DNA from: Ehrlichia chaffeensis str. Arkansas
GTDB lineage: Bacteria; Pseudomonadota; Alphaproteobacteria; Rickettsiales; Anaplasmataceae
Assembly: GCF_000013145.1 (NCBI RefSeq)
Contig: NC_007799.1
Span: 992,001-1,056,000 of the forward strand
Direction: 5' to 3'
DNA length: 64,000 bases
In this document: positions 19,214-29,413 of the stretch, in pieces
How the letters are laid out: every line of letters starts with the position of its first letter
Position numbering within the stretch: position 1 is the stretch's first letter
Translations under genes and position numbers: made by a program
Notes under the pieces: model-generated
What the model was told of the DNA's origin: nothing
Databases searched by the model: none
What the model saw: the letters and a program-made list of their open reading frames with translations, nothing else

Positions 19214-19704
19214 AAATTAACAACTTTTACATACCCAGAAATATCGTGACGTATCGTATTAAGAAATAAGAATACCTGCTCATCACTAATAGATGAAAAC
19301 TTAATCTCAATATTACGCTTAATTATATCTATATGCTGGTTATGATATATGTTATTAACTATTTTCGGACTAGATATGTTTATCTGAGAATTAAAAATAT
19401 AATACTTCTTAAACAAACTGCTTATTAGCGTTCCTAAATCTTCCTCATAAAAAGTACTATATATATTTGAAGTTGATATTTCTTGCCATAAAACTCCACT
19501 ATCATTTAGCATAGCTTCATGTTTGTGAACGTCCATGATTTTGAAACTTAATTTTTGAATTTCATCAGCAATACGCAAATTATGCTGCACTATATAAGTA
19601 TTAAATTTATATAAATAATGTAATGTCATAGATAAAACAACCAACAATATCACACATACAGATATCTTGGTTATGCAATATCTTCTTAACAATTTTTTGT
19701 TCAT
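19078..19704 (-). CDS. PilO/GspM-like inner-membrane protein (tentative)
   Basis: 208 residues with a short basic N-terminus, one membrane segment (about residues 13-32), a helical stretch of about 40 residues and a small C-terminal domain of mixed strands and helices. That is the layout of PilO/GspM proteins of type IV pilus and type II secretion platforms, but I see no diagnostic motif. It starts 4 bp after the PilM/N-like gene, whose final codons contain its GGAG ribosome binding site, so the two proteins are translationally coupled. The 3' end is part of the 202-bp duplication. The functional call is inference from architecture and coupling. Confidence 0.5.
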   Translation of the reverse strand: MNKKLLRRYCITKISVCVILLVVLSMTLHYLYKFNTYIVQHNLRIADEIQKLSFKIMDVHKHEAMLNDSGVLWQEISTSNIYSTFYEEDLGTLISSLFKKYYIFNSQINISSPKIVNNIYHNQHIDIIKRNIEIKFSSISDEQVFLFLNTIRHDISGYVKVVNFNIEKNTDITNEVLQAALKGETVPVIRATILFELYNIVGRFVDES

Positions 19705-19708
19705 TACA

Positions 19709-21157
19709 TTACTTCTCCAGTTTTATCACAACAATTCTTTGACTATCCAAAACATTAGGAGCAGTATCTATTACTTCCACTTTATAATCTCCAAACTCCT
19801 CTATTATTCTATCTTTTAAGCTGTTAAAATAATATGAAAATTGCTTTTCCTCTACAAATTTCAGTAACAACTTTACTGCTACACCATGACTATTCGTACT
19901 AAATGACAAGTAATTGATTTTAAAACCTTTCAAATCTATTTTTCGTAAACGTAAAATCAAGTCAAAAGAAAAAAAATCATCTGCTAAAAGAAGTTTATAT
20001 ACATCTATTGTTTCATACATTTCACTAACTTGCTTTACTTGAGTATCTTGATTAATTTTCTCAACTCGAGATACTAATTCCTCCTTACGAAGTAGTAAAT
20101 TAATGCTCTCATCATAATTATTATTTATATTAAATATATAAGTAACATTCAACAAAGACATCAATGCAATAAAACATAATAAAGAAGGTATAAAATACTT
20201 ATTAAAGAAGGAAATCTTACAAAATAAACTAGTACTCCTCGTATGAAAGATTTTTAACGGTTTTTTTTCTGTCATGGCACATAACACTACAGTATCACAA
20301 AATTCACTCATGACATTTGAAGATTGCTTTAACATCAAAATTTTTGACAATTCATACGGTGTAAAAATATTCGCATCTATATTCTTAAAATCAAATAACA
20401 ACAAACTAGTTTTTATATTACTAGAAGTTATAACATACAAATCAATTGTCGATTCTTTACTATATCCAAATTTCGTAAGATATAAAATTGTATCAGATAT
20501 TTCCTGATAAACTTTACCTGCAATAATACTTGGCAATACTTCATCTGCAGCTACAATAATATTACTCACATGTATCATTTTGCCTTTATACAAAACGATT
20601 TGTCTAAAATCATTTGTTTTAGTATAAACTATTAATATAGTCCATTCTCCATCACCCTTACCTTGAAGTTTTAGCAATTTCTCACAAAGATATGACAACT
20701 CTATTGGTAATAATAATATTCCACAAAAGTTACACAAATTATCAGTAATAATTTCCAACAGTTTCTTAGATAAACTGTTTAGTTGACTTGTTACAACCAT
20801 GTAATGCCAGTTTTTATCTGAAGTATCTGGTTTTGTTAACAAAAATGCAGAACCTACATCACAATCACTCATAATGTTACTAAGATTCATTTTGACTAAA
20901 GACCTAGCAATAATTCCACTATATGTAGGCATTACATGTTCAGTATAAATTTGATCAGAATGATTTAATACAAGGTATACTTGAGATTTCTTATACTTAA
21001 CCATACATGATATAACTTTCGATAAATTCATATCCTGTTCGTTTTCAATAAAATACTTATCCCGTATTTCACCATTAATGATATTAAGCACTACAGACCC
21101 ATTATCCCCGACAGATATAATGATTCTATTTTTAGACATTTTAGAAAAAAATGACAT
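19709..21157 (-). CDS. PilM-PilN / GspL-like membrane protein (tentative)
   Basis: 482 residues in three parts. Residues 10-300 resemble an actin-like ATPase fold as in PilM or GspL: a glycine turn in IIISVGDNGSVVLNI, a central strand-helix part around MVVTSQLNSLSKKLLEI with PIELSYLCEKLL, and a final TVVLCAMTEKKPLKIFH before the membrane, where PilM/GspL proteins end. One membrane segment covers residues 322-343, followed by a coiled coil and a C-terminal domain (about 380-480) like the ferredoxin-like part of PilN/GspL. No signal peptide. The next gene is PilO-like, 4 bp away. I recognise the layout, not a specific ortholog. Confidence 0.5.
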   Translation of the reverse strand: MSFFSKMSKNRIIISVGDNGSVVLNIINGEIRDKYFIENEQDMNLSKVISCMVKYKKSQVYLVLNHSDQIYTEHVMPTYSGIIARSLVKMNLSNIMSDCDVGSAFLLTKPDTSDKNWHYMVVTSQLNSLSKKLLEIITDNLCNFCGILLLPIELSYLCEKLLKLQGKGDGEWTILIVYTKTNDFRQIVLYKGKMIHVSNIIVAADEVLPSIIAGKVYQEISDTILYLTKFGYSKESTIDLYVITSSNIKTSLLLFDFKNIDANIFTPYELSKILMLKQSSNVMSEFCDTVVLCAMTEKKPLKIFHTRSTSLFCKISFFNKYFIPSLLCFIALMSLLNVTYIFNINNNYDESINLLLRKEELVSRVEKINQDTQVKQVSEMYETIDVYKLLLADDFFSFDLILRLRKIDLKGFKINYLSFSTNSHGVAVKLLLKFVEEKQFSYYFNSLKDRIIEEFGDYKVEVIDTAPNVLDSQRIVVIKLEK

Positions 21158-22010
21158 TATCTTTACACAAAATTTATAGTATTTACGCTAGCTTTTATAA
21201 CTAATATAAAGAAGCATCTCATTTTTACTATCAACTGTAATAAATAAAGATATATTAATAAAAATGCGAAAGAAATATAACTAGATCTTTGAATTAATAC
21301 TATTTTTACATGCTACAACAAAAAGAATGTAATCTAATCTACTACAACTGGAATATTTTATATAATCATACATACTTTTTATAATGCAAGCCATATTCTT
21401 GAAGCATCTTAATAAAACTTTAGTTACAGCTTTCTATCACTATATTCCTAATGATTTTTTCTCAAAAATCTTATGAAAATATACAAAGCAATAGCACAAA
21501 CACTACTACTAGAATTAAGTTTATCACACACAATTTTATAAAATACTTACTAAATATTTACATTGATCATATTTTTTATAATGCAAGCTATATTCTTGAA
21601 GCATCTTAATAAAACTTTAGTTACAGCTTTCTATCACTATATTCCTGATGATTTTTTCTCAAAAATCTTATGAAAAATATAAAAAGCAACAGCACAAACA
21701 TTACTACTATAATTAAGTCTACTATACACAGTTTTATAAAATACTTACTGAATGTTTACATTGGTCATATATTGCTTCTTTATTTTAACACAAGCATAAT
21801 ACAGTTATATGACTTTTACTATAACTTCCCAAACACCTAAAATTTCTGTTAATTTAAATACTTCTAACCACTTTATTTGACCTATAAACATCATATTAAT
21901 AAATAATTTTCATATGCCATCCTGTTAAAAGCTCGAATTTCATGGAATTGCTACGTTTTTTATTAAACATTTCTAGTTCTTTTTATTTTGACTAATAAGA
22001 ATTATATTTT
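21158..22010. repeat. Intergenic two-copy direct repeat, period 197 bp
   Basis: Copies at about 21375-21571 and 21572-21768 abut each other. Shared blocks include ATAATGCAAGC, GAAGCATCTTAATAAAACTT and ATGATTTTTTCTCAAAAATC. They are about 90% alike by eye. No gene is visible in the repeats or the flanks (21158-21374, 21769-22010). Confidence 0.9.
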
Positions 22011-24200
22011 TCATAAGCGATTTCCATATGCTGATCTACTCGAGATTCGAACTCCTGCAATCTCTTGTCTATTACTCAATTCAAACACTTGCAATTCACG
22101 AACATCATGAGTCCCAGATCTCCTATTATTCATATACATTGTAAAATTCCGCCTCAATCTATTACAACCAGATCTATTGTAAAATATCCCTACAAAAAGT
22201 ATAACAAAAAGCACTACAATAAATATTGCTCCAACTAATAACCCATTATTCTGAAAACTATGATCTACAGAGTATACCTTACTCCTGCTAATATTATTAT
22301 TTGTCAATAAAAAGCTGTCTAACCTACTCACATTAGCAGTTGTAATATTCAACCTATCTGTTACAGCATAATCACTAGTTGTTTCAAGATCTTCATCATA
22401 AAACACATGTTTTCTTATAGTACTTTTTCTTTTAGCACTAGATTGAGTAGTGCTTTTTACATTATACTTTGCCCTTTTGCCCAATATACTATATTCAACA
22501 TCTGAAGCATTACTTATATGTTTTTTCCCTGATGTAAATTTTGTTCTCTTAACTGTTGTAAAATGCATTGGAATTTTTGTAACATTCATGATATCACGAC
22601 GAGTATCAGTTGGAATCGACGTGTTACCTACAAAATTTGTTACATTCTCTATAGAATTTTCAGCACGATTAGTACTCAGAACTGCTGATTGTGTAGTACT
22701 AGATATCATAGGGAAATCATATAATGTAGAATTTATTTCAGTGCTTTTCTCAAACAGATTATGAGTAGTCATATAAGTAGAAGTAGTAGTTTCATATACA
22801 GATGTACTATTAACACTAGAAACACGATTTTGCACAGCAGCAAAAACATCTTTAGATTGTATTTCTCGAATATTGAAAAACATATACATAGCATAATTAT
22901 TATATGTCTTCTTAGCTTCGACCCCTCTGATCTCAGCATGCATACTTTCAAGCGATATATCTTGAATAACAACATTTGTAAAATCAACAATATTTGTAAT
23001 TTCATGACGCGAGAATTGCATAACATTAACATACGTAATGTTTCCACTTCTCAGTTGTAACTCTGGTATCTCATACCTGACTATATTATCTGCACCTACA
23101 GCTGTTACCACTATATTATTTCTAATATACCTTACATATAATGATGTAACATGCTCTTTAATCTGCATAAAATCATATATGGAAAGCTGATTACCTGCTT
23201 TACTATGAACAACAATTAATTGATCACTATCTTTGAACTTACTGTTAGGTACTATCCCAACATAAGCTATATAGGTATTTTCCTCATTACGAATAGCAGC
23301 AATTACATTAATCCCACTTACTGGAATATGATACTTAACATCATCTGGCACATTACATCCATAACGACGGTTTACTACGCACTCTTCTATATTTAAATTC
23401 AGAGTATAATCAACTGAGATTTCATATATACTAGAAAAAAACTTGTGATTGCTGTTAAGATATTTTCCTACATAAAGTAAATTTAGGAATTTTTTAGATT
23501 CCGACACCATAATTAATTTGTCACTATATTTGCCATATCCTATATAACCAGAATATTTAAACAAATACTTGGTATTAAATTTGGCTTCTCTAGTAACAGG
23601 TTTAATAAGTTGAAATTTATTATCACGATATTGTATACGCCACATTACATAAAATCTATCTGGTAATTTCGCTCTAGCATCATTATCTACTCTCCCAACA
23701 ATAACAATACTATCTACCTGACTTTGATATAAGATAACAGGATATTTAACTTCTTCTTTTAGAGAATCAATGGAACTACTTAAACGTATTTTCCCCATAT
23801 CAAACAATGTTATAGGAGAATAATGTATCCTATATATTTTTAATGATAGCGTACTTTTTAGCTTATACTCTCTAAGCACTCCTTCAGAAAGTACTACAAT
23901 TAAAAAATCATTACCTAAACCTTTTACAAGTAACATTTCTGGTAAATAATGTTCTATAGTACGATCTAGTACAGCATTATCATTAACCTTAACACGGTAG
24001 GTAGAGTTACCATGGCTAATTTCACATATTAGATCACTTACTACAACTCCACGTTTTACATAGTATGCAGAAAAAACAGTATCATTTTTCCGAATGAAAT
24101 TAATGCTATACGCATTCAAAATACTAATCTCATTCCGAATCACCTCTTGATTATAGGATATTTCCGTAGCCGATACTATTGGTTTCTGTAAATTTCTCAT
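22011..24200 (-). CDS. Large membrane-anchored protein with a Ser/Thr-rich stalk
   Basis: I do not recognise a family. From the ATG at 24200 it has 729 residues; a TTG at 24212 would add four. Residues 1-460 are beta-rich and globular with recurring strand-like segments. About 464-652 is a low-complexity stalk rich in Ser, Thr and Asn with many N-x-S/T triplets (NST, NVT, NTS, NAS, NIT, NVS). One membrane segment lies at about 653-673 (LLVGAIFIVVLFVILFVGIF), then a basic 56-residue tail with NRLRRN and NNRR. The tail charge predicts C-terminus inside and stalk outside. No N-terminal signal peptide is visible, so export would need the anchor itself. Neighbours are the PilM/N-like unit downstream and lpdA, divergent. 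Confidence 0.65.
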   Translation of the reverse strand: MRNLQKPIVSATEISYNQEVIRNEISILNAYSINFIRKNDTVFSAYYVKRGVVVSDLICEISHGNSTYRVKVNDNAVLDRTIEHYLPEMLLVKGLGNDFLIVVLSEGVLREYKLKSTLSLKIYRIHYSPITLFDMGKIRLSSSIDSLKEEVKYPVILYQSQVDSIVIVGRVDNDARAKLPDRFYVMWRIQYRDNKFQLIKPVTREAKFNTKYLFKYSGYIGYGKYSDKLIMVSESKKFLNLLYVGKYLNSNHKFFSSIYEISVDYTLNLNIEECVVNRRYGCNVPDDVKYHIPVSGINVIAAIRNEENTYIAYVGIVPNSKFKDSDQLIVVHSKAGNQLSIYDFMQIKEHVTSLYVRYIRNNIVVTAVGADNIVRYEIPELQLRSGNITYVNVMQFSRHEITNIVDFTNVVIQDISLESMHAEIRGVEAKKTYNNYAMYMFFNIREIQSKDVFAAVQNRVSSVNSTSVYETTTSTYMTTHNLFEKSTEINSTLYDFPMISSTTQSAVLSTNRAENSIENVTNFVGNTSIPTDTRRDIMNVTKIPMHFTTVKRTKFTSGKKHISNASDVEYSILGKRAKYNVKSTTQSSAKRKSTIRKHVFYDEDLETTSDYAVTDRLNITTANVSRLDSFLLTNNNISRSKVYSVDHSFQNNGLLVGAIFIVVLFVILFVGIFYNRSGCNRLRRNFTMYMNNRRSGTHDVRELQVFELSNRQEIAGVRISSRSAYGNRL

Positions 24201-24417
24201 AAATGAACACAAAAATTAATGATATTTAATAATATTATAAATATTTAATAAATCAATAATTTTAGTTAATTTTTTTATAAATATAAACAATACGATATCA
24301 ATTAAAAAAATCAAGATTCATTAATAGATACAACCTCGTAACCTTTCAAAATGTTAAACTTGCAAATATCTTAACTCCCTACTATCATTACTTACTCTTA
24401 TCTAAAAAAACAAAAGC

Positions 24418-25824
24418 ATGACTAAACATGAATTTCTTATAATTGGAAGCGGTCCAGGAGGATATATAGCAGCTATAAGAGCTGCACAACTAGGATACGA
24501 TGTTGCAATAATTGAAAAAGAAAATACATTAGGTGGAATCTGTTTAAATTGGGGATGTATCCCAACAAAATCACTACTACAATCTGCATCAGTTTACCAT
24601 AACATCAAGAAAGCAGGTATTTTTGGGATTACAGTACAAGACATAAAATTTGATTTTAATAAGATAATAGAGCGTTCACGTGATGTTGTTACAAAACTAT
24701 CAAACGGCATTAGTGGATTAATGAAAAAAAATAACATAAAAGTTTACTATGGTACTGCAAAACTACTAGGTAATAGCACAGTAGAAATTACAGATCACTC
24801 AAACAAAATAATTAATGTTACATCAACTCACATCATTCTTGCAACAGGATCTAAAGCCAGAAATATACCAGGTATAGATTTTGATAATAAAATAGTTTGG
24901 AATGCGAAAAATGCTATGACACCAGATAAATTCCCTAAATCTTTATTGATCATAGGTAGCGGAGCCATAGGGATAGAATTTGCGAGCTTTTATAATACTT
25001 TTGGTACTGAAGTTACAATAGTAGAATTAAAGGACAATATACTTCCACTTGAAGATCATGAAATATCCGAATGTATGCATAATATTTTAAGTAATAAAGG
25101 AATCAAAATTCATACAAAAAGTTCAGTAACAAAATTAGAAAAATTCAACAATTACGCTAAAATTCAGATCTCAGATACAATACATTTACAAGTAGATAAA
25201 ATTATATTAGCAGCAGGAGTACAACCCAACTCTAATGATATTGGTCTTGAAAACACACAAATTAAAACAGATGCTGCAGGATTCATTATTACTGACCAGT
25301 ACTGCTGTACAAATGAACTAGGAGTATATGCTATAGGAGATGTTGCTGGAGCTCCATGCTTAGCTCATAAAGCAAGCCATGAAGCAGTTCTATGTGTAGA
25401 AAATATTGCTGAAAAAGAAAACAAAACAACAAATAAAACACATCCTATAAATAAAAATAATATACCTAGTTGCATATTCTCAATACCACAAATAGCTAGT
25501 GTTGGGTTAACTGAAAATCAAGCAAGAACTCAAGGTTATGATATAAAAGTTGGAAAATTTAATGCAAACTGCAATGGAAAAGCAGTAGCTATAGATGAAA
25601 CGGAAGGTTTTGTTAAAGTTATCATAGATAAATCTACTGGAGAGTTATTAGGTGCACATATGATAGGAGCAGAAGTTACAGAAATGATTCATGGATATGT
25701 CACCGGAAAACAAATAGAAGCTACTGATCAGGACATAATGTCATCTATCTTCCCTCATCCAACACTATCAGAAATGATACATGAGGCAGTACTATCATCA
25801 AACAACGGTTCACTTAACAGCTAG
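24418..25824 (+). CDS. lpdA: Dihydrolipoyl dehydrogenase
   Basis: FAD enzyme (E3) of pyruvate and 2-oxoglutarate dehydrogenase complexes; reoxidises lipoamide with NAD. 468 residues, standard length. FAD-binding IIGSGPGGYIAAIRAAQLG, redox disulphide GGICLNWGCIPTKSL, NAD-binding LIIGSGAIGIEFASF, the second FAD site ELGVYAIGDVAG, and the C-terminal His-Glu pair in HPTLSEMIHEAV are all present. The ATG at 24418 puts the FAD motif at the right distance from the N-terminus. Confidence 0.95.
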   Translation: MTKHEFLIIGSGPGGYIAAIRAAQLGYDVAIIEKENTLGGICLNWGCIPTKSLLQSASVYHNIKKAGIFGITVQDIKFDFNKIIERSRDVVTKLSNGISGLMKKNNIKVYYGTAKLLGNSTVEITDHSNKIINVTSTHIILATGSKARNIPGIDFDNKIVWNAKNAMTPDKFPKSLLIIGSGAIGIEFASFYNTFGTEVTIVELKDNILPLEDHEISECMHNILSNKGIKIHTKSSVTKLEKFNNYAKIQISDTIHLQVDKIILAAGVQPNSNDIGLENTQIKTDAAGFIITDQYCCTNELGVYAIGDVAGAPCLAHKASHEAVLCVENIAEKENKTTNKTHPINKNNIPSCIFSIPQIASVGLTENQARTQGYDIKVGKFNANCNGKAVAIDETEGFVKVIIDKSTGELLGAHMIGAEVTEMIHGYVTGKQIEATDQDIMSSIFPHPTLSEMIHEAVLSSNNGSLNS

Positions 25825-26569
25825 TTTATGTTTTCTTTAATACTCGATTACCGTATTATTTATTACAAGTACGTCAAGCTAAGTTGTTTTACTTAATAAA
25901 AATACATATTTTTCCCTGCAATTTTATATAATCCTATAAAGTTAGTCAAGATTATTGACACACTAAACAAACCCCGCAGTAAAAACACAAATACACCTAG
26001 CCAGGAATATATAATATAATTGCTACCTCATTTGAACAGCAATGTATCCCATATCAAAAACATAAGTACAGTTTGGTATCTCTTTTGTCATAAACACAAT
26101 TAACTCTGAACTATTTTCTTGTAATAATTAAGCAGTGACTATACATCATAGGTTTCACAATTAAGCAATCTACAAAAACACAAGTCACAAATATAGAATC
26201 AAAGGGATTTCTCTTAAAATACCACTAATTATACAATATTCATTTTTGTATTAAATAGCTACATATAGTTCTACAGTTATAAGTATTTCGCTTATACATT
26301 CATTATAAAGTTCTTATTTTCTATACCCATATTAACTATTCATCATATCAAAGAACTCATTATTATCTTTGCTTAGTAACAATCGTAGGTTTCACAATTA
26401 AGCAATCTACAAAAACACAAGTCACAAATATAGAATCAAAAGGATTTCTCTCAAAATACCATTAATTACACAATATTCATTTTTGTATTAAACAGCTACA
26501 TATAGTTCTATAGTTATAAGTACTACCACTTATACATTCATTATAAAGTTCTTATTTTCTATACCCATA
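25825..26569 (-). repeat. Intergenic region with a duplicated rho 3' end
   Basis: Copy 1 (26148-26394) and copy 2 (26395 to about 26620) share GGTTTCACAATTAAGCAATC and the long block before TTAACTATTCATCATATCAA. Copy 2 runs into the true rho 3' end (stop at 26570); copy 1 holds a spare stop codon and the last 14 or so codons of rho (about 26332-26383). Period 247 bp at the left and 238 at the right because of small indels. In the rest of the gap a 34-codon minus-strand open stretch (26023-26127) has non-random composition and might be a gene relic; I cannot name it. Confidence 0.85.
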
Positions 26570-27958
26570 TTAACTATTCATCATATCAAAGAATTCATTA
26601 TTGTCTTTGGTTATCAACAATTTATCCCTTAAAAATTCCATTGCTTCAACAGATCCCATCGATGACAATAGCCTTCTTAATAACCATACTTTCTTCAAAC
26701 ACACACTATCTATCAACATATCTTCTTTCCTTGTACCAGATTTTGAAATATCTATTGCTGGATATACTCTTTTATCAGATATTTTTCTATCTAATATTAT
26801 TTCACAATTTCCTGTACCTTTAAATTCTTCAAATATCACTTCATCCATTTTTGACCCTGTTTCAATCAGTGCCGTTGCTATTATTGTCAATGATCCTCCA
26901 TTCTCTATATTTCTTGCCGCTCCAAAAAATCTTTTTGGTCTTTGTAAAGCATTAGAATCTACTCCACCAGTTAATACTTTTCCTGATGACGGTATTACTG
27001 AATTATATGCTCTTGCTAATCTTGTAATTGAATCAAGTAATATCACTACATTCTTTTTATGTTCTACCATTCTTTTTGCTTTTTCTATTACAATTTCTGC
27101 AAGTTGTACATGTCTATATCCAGGTTCATCAAATGTAGAACTTACTACCTCTCCTTTCACAGATCTACACATATCTGTCACTTCTTCTGGTCTTTCACCT
27201 ATAAGTAAAACTATCAATTCTATATCTGGATGATTTACAGATATTGAATGTGCTATTTGTTGTAATATTATTGTTTTTCCTGCTCTTGGTGGAGCAACTA
27301 TCAGCGCTCTTTGTCCTTTACCTAATGGAGCAACTATATCTATTACTCTCATGCTTATATCTTTTTTACTCACGCTGATAGGATCATTACATTCTAATAA
27401 TATTCTTTCTTCTGGATACAAAGGTATTAAATCATCAAAGTGTACATATCTTTGTAACTTTGCCATATCTGTAAAGTTTATACTATGTGCTTTTACTAAC
27501 GTAAAATACCTTTCTTTCTCACTTGGCGCTCTTATTTCACCACTTACTATATCACCTGTTCTTAAATTAAACTTTTTTATTTGTCCTGCAGAAATATATA
27601 CATCATCACCACTTGCAGCATAATTTGCTTCAGGAGACCTTAAGAATCCAAAACCATCAGATAATATCTCTACTACCCCTCCTCCTATTGCTGCACCTCC
27701 ATCACTTACTACTTTTTTCATTAAGTGAAATATTATTTCTTGTTTCAGCATTCTACCATTACTAACCACTCCAAGGTCTTCTGCTATTTTCAACAAATCT
27801 TCTATTGTCTTCTTTTTTAGCTCACTCAGATCTAACACTTTTACTTCTTGTTGTTCTGGTACTTTCTCTTCTTCTTTCTCTTCTATTATTTCCTCTTGTA
27901 CCTCTACTACTTCTTTCTCTTCTTCTTTCTCTAATACAATATCTTCTGATTCTGACAT
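26570..27958 (-). CDS. rho: Transcription termination factor Rho
   Basis: Hexameric RNA helicase that ends transcription. 462 residues. An acidic N-terminal extension of about 42 residues rich in Glu, Lys and Val precedes the usual [21 protein letters not shown] start. The RNA-binding cold-shock-like domain contains GFGFLRS, Walker A is PPRAGKT, Walker B is [16 protein letters not shown], and the Q/R-loop region [26 protein letters not shown] is intact. Downstream, its 3' end is duplicated. The gap to divergent hslV is 884 bp. Confidence 0.95.
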   Translation of the reverse strand: MSESEDIVLEKEEEKEVVEVQEEIIEEKEEEKVPEQQEVKVLDLSELKKKTIEDLLKIAEDLGVVSNGRMLKQEIIFHLMKKVVSDGGAAIGGGVVEILSDGFGFLRSPEANYAASGDDVYISAGQIKKFNLRTGDIVSGEIRAPSEKERYFTLVKAHSINFTDMAKLQRYVHFDDLIPLYPEERILLECNDPISVSKKDISMRVIDIVAPLGKGQRALIVAPPRAGKTIILQQIAHSISVNHPDIELIVLLIGERPEEVTDMCRSVKGEVVSSTFDEPGYRHVQLAEIVIEKAKRMVEHKKNVVILLDSITRLARAYNSVIPSSGKVLTGGVDSNALQRPKRFFGAARNIENGGSLTIIATALIETGSKMDEVIFEEFKGTGNCEIILDRKISDKRVYPAIDISKSGTRKEDMLIDSVCLKKVWLLRRLLSSMGSVEAMEFLRDKLLITKDNNEFFDMMNS

Positions 27959-28022
27959 AAAAACTCTCTCTATCTAAAATTAAGCCAGGTTACTAATGCT
28001 CAAGTACTTTTTATATAAGCTC

Positions 28023-28031
28023 TGTGGATAA
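28023..28031 (-). other. DnaA-box sequence
   Basis: TTATCCACA on the minus strand, the canonical DnaA box. A single box is expected by chance every few hundred kb at equal base use and more often here, so this alone does not mark an origin. Confidence 0.3.
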
Positions 28032-28753
28032 ACACATCCTCAACGTTATAAATACAGTACTTGAAAAATTGATCAGTAATGGCAAACTTTCTACTCCAAG
28101 TATTTACTTAGTAAACCTTGTGTATATGGCGACACATTTGCTAAATTAGCATACTTTTTTATTTTGACAACATATAAATTATTTAATCGCAACAACCCTT
28201 AATCTTATATGCACCATAACTAATTAAATGGCATATCACACAATGTCCTACAAATAAAGTCAAACTGACAACACCATAGACATTAACTAATCAACACTAC
28301 ACAATAACATCATAACCTACGTGAGTACATAGATCTACAACATATTATGAAAAGCATTAAAAAATATACGAACCAACAATAAGTAGTCCAATAAATGTTA
28401 CGTTATTGTAATACAGAGTCAAGACTTAACTTTTATTATACACAACATCTAAAAACTAACAACACATTTTCAACCTAAAATTATATATGTACTTTGAGAC
28501 AGAAAATACATTAATTGAAATTACTATTTGTCAGAAGATTATTATTCTGCTAGACTGCATGGCTTGTTAAGAAATTTAATAAAGTAGTTTATCAATGACT
28601 GTTTAATACATATTATGATAGATTTCCATCTGTATTATAGAGAAGGCTTGATATACTATCAGTGAATGTCATACTTAATATGTTTAGTGTTCAAATTTAG
28701 TACTGAAAGATTGTATTAACAGTAACATAAAACCATGATCAAGTATTTAACAA

Positions 28754-28781
28754 TTTACATTTACTTCTCAAGTGGTATAGA
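28754..28781 (+). promoter_or_regulatory. Candidate hslV promoter
   Basis: TTTACA (28754-28759), a 16-bp spacer and TATAGA (28776-28781) sit about 60 bp before the hslV start. Both boxes are one mismatch from consensus. In such AT-rich DNA the match is only suggestive. Confidence 0.4.
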
Positions 28782-28842
28782 TAAAGCCATATATGTTTAA
28801 AAAAGTTGCCGTATATTTAAGTTATAAGCAGGAGTTTAAATA

Positions 28843-29412
28843 ATGGAACACAAAGACAACAGTACAATGTATGGAACCACTATTTTATGCATTCGTAGAG
28901 GCAATAAAGTTATAATTGCAGGAGATGGGCAAGTATCGTTAGGACACACTGTAATAAAAAATTCAGCAAAAAAAATAAAACGTTTAGCCAATGATACAGT
29001 AATTACAGGGTTTGCGGGTGCAACAGCAGATGCCTTTACCCTTTTTGAAAGATTAGAAAGTAAATTAGAGAAGCACCCTGGACAATTACTCCGTGCATGC
29101 GTAGAATTAGCAAAAGATTGGAGAATGGATAGGTATTTGCGTAGACTAGAAGCAATGATGATTGTAGCAGATAAATCAGTATCTTTAATAATATCAGGCA
29201 ACGGAGATGTATTAGAACCAGAAAATGGAATCGCAGCTATTGGATCAGGAGGTAACTATGCTTTAGCAGCAGCAAAAGCCCTATGTGAATCTAATGATCA
29301 GTTTTCTCAAAACATGACTTTGGAATATATAATTACCACTGCAATGAAAATAGCTTCTGAAATATGTATTTATACAAACAACAATATTATTATGGAAAAA
29401 ATAGAGGATTAA
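28843..29412 (+). CDS. hslV: ATP-dependent protease subunit HslV
   Basis: Threonine protease of the HslUV complex. 189 residues. The catalytic N-terminal threonine is expected at Thr12, in [12 protein letters not shown], so the first 11 residues are a propeptide to be removed. [11 protein letters not shown] and the [22 protein letters not shown] block are characteristic. AGGAG lies 8 nt before the ATG. hslU starts 1 bp after its stop codon. Confidence 0.95.
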   Translation: MEHKDNSTMYGTTILCIRRGNKVIIAGDGQVSLGHTVIKNSAKKIKRLANDTVITGFAGATADAFTLFERLESKLEKHPGQLLRACVELAKDWRMDRYLRRLEAMMIVADKSVSLIISGNGDVLEPENGIAAIGSGGNYALAAAKALCESNDQFSQNMTLEYIITTAMKIASEICIYTNNNIIMEKIED

Positions 29413-29413
29413 A

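Larger units (their letters stand above)
27959..28842. other. Divergent intergenic region, rho to hslV
   Basis: Long gap with no gene. It holds a perfect DnaA-box sequence (TGTGGATAA, 28023-28031) and a second match to the looser consensus (TTATACACA, 28436-28444). A promoter candidate for hslV lies at its right end. The last 350 bp are richer in G and T than the usual C-rich + strand of the window's gaps. Confidence 0.5.

Noticed and set aside
22040-22075. GAGATTCGAACTCCTG resembles the T-arm of a minus-strand tRNA
   Set aside because: The stem does not pair properly (AGGAG opposite CTCGA), no D-arm or anticodon arm is present, and the bases are in-frame coding sequence for the tail of the stalk protein.
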